NCBI GenBank assembly: GCA_900556965.1
Contig: USQV01000049.1
Span: forward strand, 1-6,927
Length of the DNA: 6,927 bases
Reading direction: 5' to 3'
DNA from: an uncultured Clostridium sp.
GTDB lineage: Bacteria; Bacillota_A; Clostridia; Lachnospirales; Lachnospiraceae
In this document: one piece after another, positions 5,372 to 6,927 of the stretch
How the letters are laid out: each line of letters begins with the position of its first letter
How positions within the stretch are numbered: the stretch's first letter is position 1
Translations under genes and position numbers: made by a program
The notes under the pieces: generated by a model
Databases searched by the model: none
Told to the model about the DNA's origin: nothing
What the model saw: the letters and a program-made list of their open reading frames with translations, nothing else

Positions 5372-6927
5372 GGTCGAATGGACAAAGGAACAGGAAAAGG
5401 TCATAACAACACGCGGAAAAAACCTGCTGGTCTCAGCGGCTGCCGGAAGCGGAAAGACAGCTGTTCTGGTGGAACGGATCATTCGGATGATAACAGATAA
5501 GGATGCTCCCGTCGACATTGATCAGCTTCTGGTCATGACGTTTACCAATGCGGCGGCGGCAGAGATGAGAGAGAGGATCGGAGCGGCACTGGAGGAACGT
5601 CTGGAGGCAGACCCGGAGAATGAAAATCTGGAGAGGCAGTCCACGCTGATCCATCATGCAAAGATCACCACTATCGACAGCTTCTGCCTGCGTCTTTTGC
5701 GGGAGCATTTTAATGAGCTGGATATGGATCCGGGCTTTCGGATCGCCGATGAGGGAGAATTGCTGTTACTACAGGCCGATGTCATGAAGGAGCTTCTGGA
5801 GGAATACTACGGAAGAAATGATGACCGCTTTTTCCGCTTCGTGGATGCCTATGCATCCGGTAAAGCAGACAGCGGACTCGATGAGTATATTCTCAGGATG
5901 TGGAGGTTTTCCCAGAGTAATCCATGGCCCGGAGAATGGATCGCCCGCTGCAGGGATGAGCTCAGAAAAGAGGATGCCGATCGTCCGGAGAGCTTTGATA
6001 AGACGGAATGGATGAAGTATCTGATGCAGGATGCCAAAAGGCAGGCAGCAGAGTATGCAAAACAGATCGAGGAGGCGATCGAGCTTGCTAATGAGGCAGA
6101 CGGGCCGGAGGCATATCTGCCGATGCTTTTAGAGGATCTGGCCCAATTAAGGCGGCTGGAGGCGGCAGGAGATTACAGGGAGCTTCACAAAAATCTCTCT
6201 GCACTGACCTTCGGGCGGCTTGCGGCCGTCCGGGGAAAGCAGGTACAGCCCGAAAAAAAGGAGAGAGCGGCTGCAATACGAAACAGGGTCAAGGACGGGA
6301 TCAAGGCAATGATCTCTCTTTATGCCCCGGGAGATATGGAGACCCTGTTTTCCGACATGATCTCCTGCCGGGAACCGATCTTTATGCTTCTGGAGCTGAC
6401 GGAGGAATTTACTGCACGCTTTCAGGAGCGGAAGGAAGAAAAGAATCTTGTGGATTTTAATGATCTGGAACACTTTGCGCTGGAGATCCTGACCGGAGGG
6501 TCAAAGGATCACCGGCCGGGGCCGGTAGCGGATGAGCTGGCAAAAAGCTTTGAGGAGATCCTAGTCGATGAATATCAGGACAGCAATGACGTTCAGGAGA
6601 CTCTGATCCGGCTGCTTTCCGGAGAACGCTTCGGAAGGCCGAATGTATTTATGGTAGGAGACGTGAAGCAGAGCATATATAAATTCCGTCTGGCCAAGCC
6701 GGAGCTTTTTCTGGAAAAGTATGAAACCTACGGATCGGAAGGCAGCACCTGTCAGAAGATCGAGCTGGATCGGAACTTCAGAAGCCGTCCCGAGGTCTTA
6801 AGGAGCGTGAATGACTTTTTCTTTGCACTGATGACAAAGGATCTGGGGGATATCTCCTACACGGAGGAAACTGCACTCCATGCGGGAGCTGCTTATCCGG
6901 AAACGGAAAGACCGGGGGAGGCGATGA
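5364..6927 (+). CDS. addA: ATP-dependent helicase/nuclease subunit A (AddA), N-terminal 521 residues, cut by the right edge
   Basis: AddA is the UvrD-type 3'-5' helicase motor of the AddAB complex and carries a second nuclease domain at its C-terminus. The open frame runs without a stop to the edge. Superfamily 1A motifs are visible in order: the Walker A stretch SAAAGSGKT (24-32); motif Ia VMTFTNAAAAEMRERI (57-72); TTIDSFCLRLLREHF (102-116); the Walker B stretch VDEYQDSN (401-408); motif III VGDVKQSIYKFR (431-442); and motif IV LDRNFRSRPEV (468-478). AddA proteins are about 1200 residues, so a little under half is present, and motifs V-VI and the nuclease are outside the window. The start is TTG at 5364: the frame reads M-AKVEWTKEQEKV, the first in-frame ATG (Met42) comes after the Walker A motif, and a GGAGGAG site is correctly spaced. 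It overlaps the end of addB by 8 nt, indicating one transcript and coupled synthesis of the two subunits. Confidence 0.96.
   Translation, partial: MAKVEWTKEQEKVITTRGKNLLVSAAAGSGKTAVLVERIIRMITDKDAPVDIDQLLVMTFTNAAAAEMRERIGAALEERLEADPENENLERQSTLIHHAKITTIDSFCLRLLREHFNELDMDPGFRIADEGELLLLQADVMKELLEEYYGRNDDRFFRFVDAYASGKADSGLDEYILRMWRFSQSNPWPGEWIARCRDELRKEDADRPESFDKTEWMKYLMQDAKRQAAEYAKQIEEAIELANEADGPEAYLPMLLEDLAQLRRLEAAGDYRELHKNLSALTFGRLAAVRGKQVQPEKKERAAAIRNRVKDGIKAMISLYAPGDMETLFSDMISCREPIFMLLELTEEFTARFQERKEEKNLVDFNDLEHFALEILTGGSKDHRPGPVADELAKSFEEILVDEYQDSNDVQETLIRLLSGERFGRPNVFMVGDVKQSIYKFRLAKPELFLEKYETYGSEGSTCQKIELDRNFRSRPEVLRSVNDFFFALMTKDLGDISYTEETALHAGAAYPETERPGEAM

Noticed and set aside
5027..5518. 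163-codon open frame on the minus strand across the addB/addA junction
   Set aside because: It is antisense to two well-supported genes with intact motifs, has no convincing ribosome binding site or domain, and fits a chance open frame opposite GC-biased codons.
5433..6473. Several minus-strand open frames of 62-108 codons opposite addA
   Set aside because: All are antisense to the conserved AddA helicase motifs, overlap one another, and have no recognisable domains.
1934..6927. Reading the helicase-nuclease pair as a new anti-phage system
   Set aside because: Motif order, Fe-S cysteine spacing, lengths and addB-addA order all match the housekeeping AddAB recombination complex.

Overview
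The window reads as ordinary chromosome from a low-to-mid GC anaerobic Firmicute, most likely a Lachnospiraceae/Clostridia member. Three things point there: the AddA/AddB helicase-nuclease pair (the Firmicute counterpart of RecBCD), strong AGGAGG-type ribosome binding sites with SigA-type promoters, and a lipoprotein solute receptor typical of Gram-positives. The organism assignment is an inference from gene content and style; no rRNA or other marker is present.

Layout. Positions 1-1742 are transcribed leftwards. At the left edge is the first 31 codons of a gene (93 down to the edge) whose N-terminus resembles nitrite/sulfite-reductase-type redox proteins of Clostridia. Upstream of it lies a family-3 amino-acid ABC transporter substrate-binding lipoprotein (1138-197), with a near-consensus SigA promoter (TTGACA, 17 bp, TATACT) and a leader packed with short repeats and palindromes. 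Further upstream is a small single-pass membrane protein with a C-terminal FMN_bind-like domain (1742-1302) in which the flavin-accepting threonine appears to be replaced. A 191-bp divergent intergenic region (1743-1933) separates these from a rightward operon: addB, complete (1934-5371), and addA, incomplete (5364 to the right edge). addA starts at a TTG codon inside the end of addB, with an 8-nt overlap.

Function. AddA and AddB form one heterodimeric helicase-nuclease that resects double-strand breaks for RecA-dependent repair. The leftward genes look unrelated to repair. They may serve amino-acid (possibly sulfur amino-acid) uptake and redox chemistry, but the ligand cannot be read from sequence. 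No transporter permease or ATPase lies in the window.

I found no mobile element, CRISPR array, tRNA, rRNA or clear rho-independent terminator, and no convincing new multi-gene system. The items most worth a second look are the repeat-rich promoter/leader of the substrate-binding protein and the altered flavinylation motif of the membrane protein.
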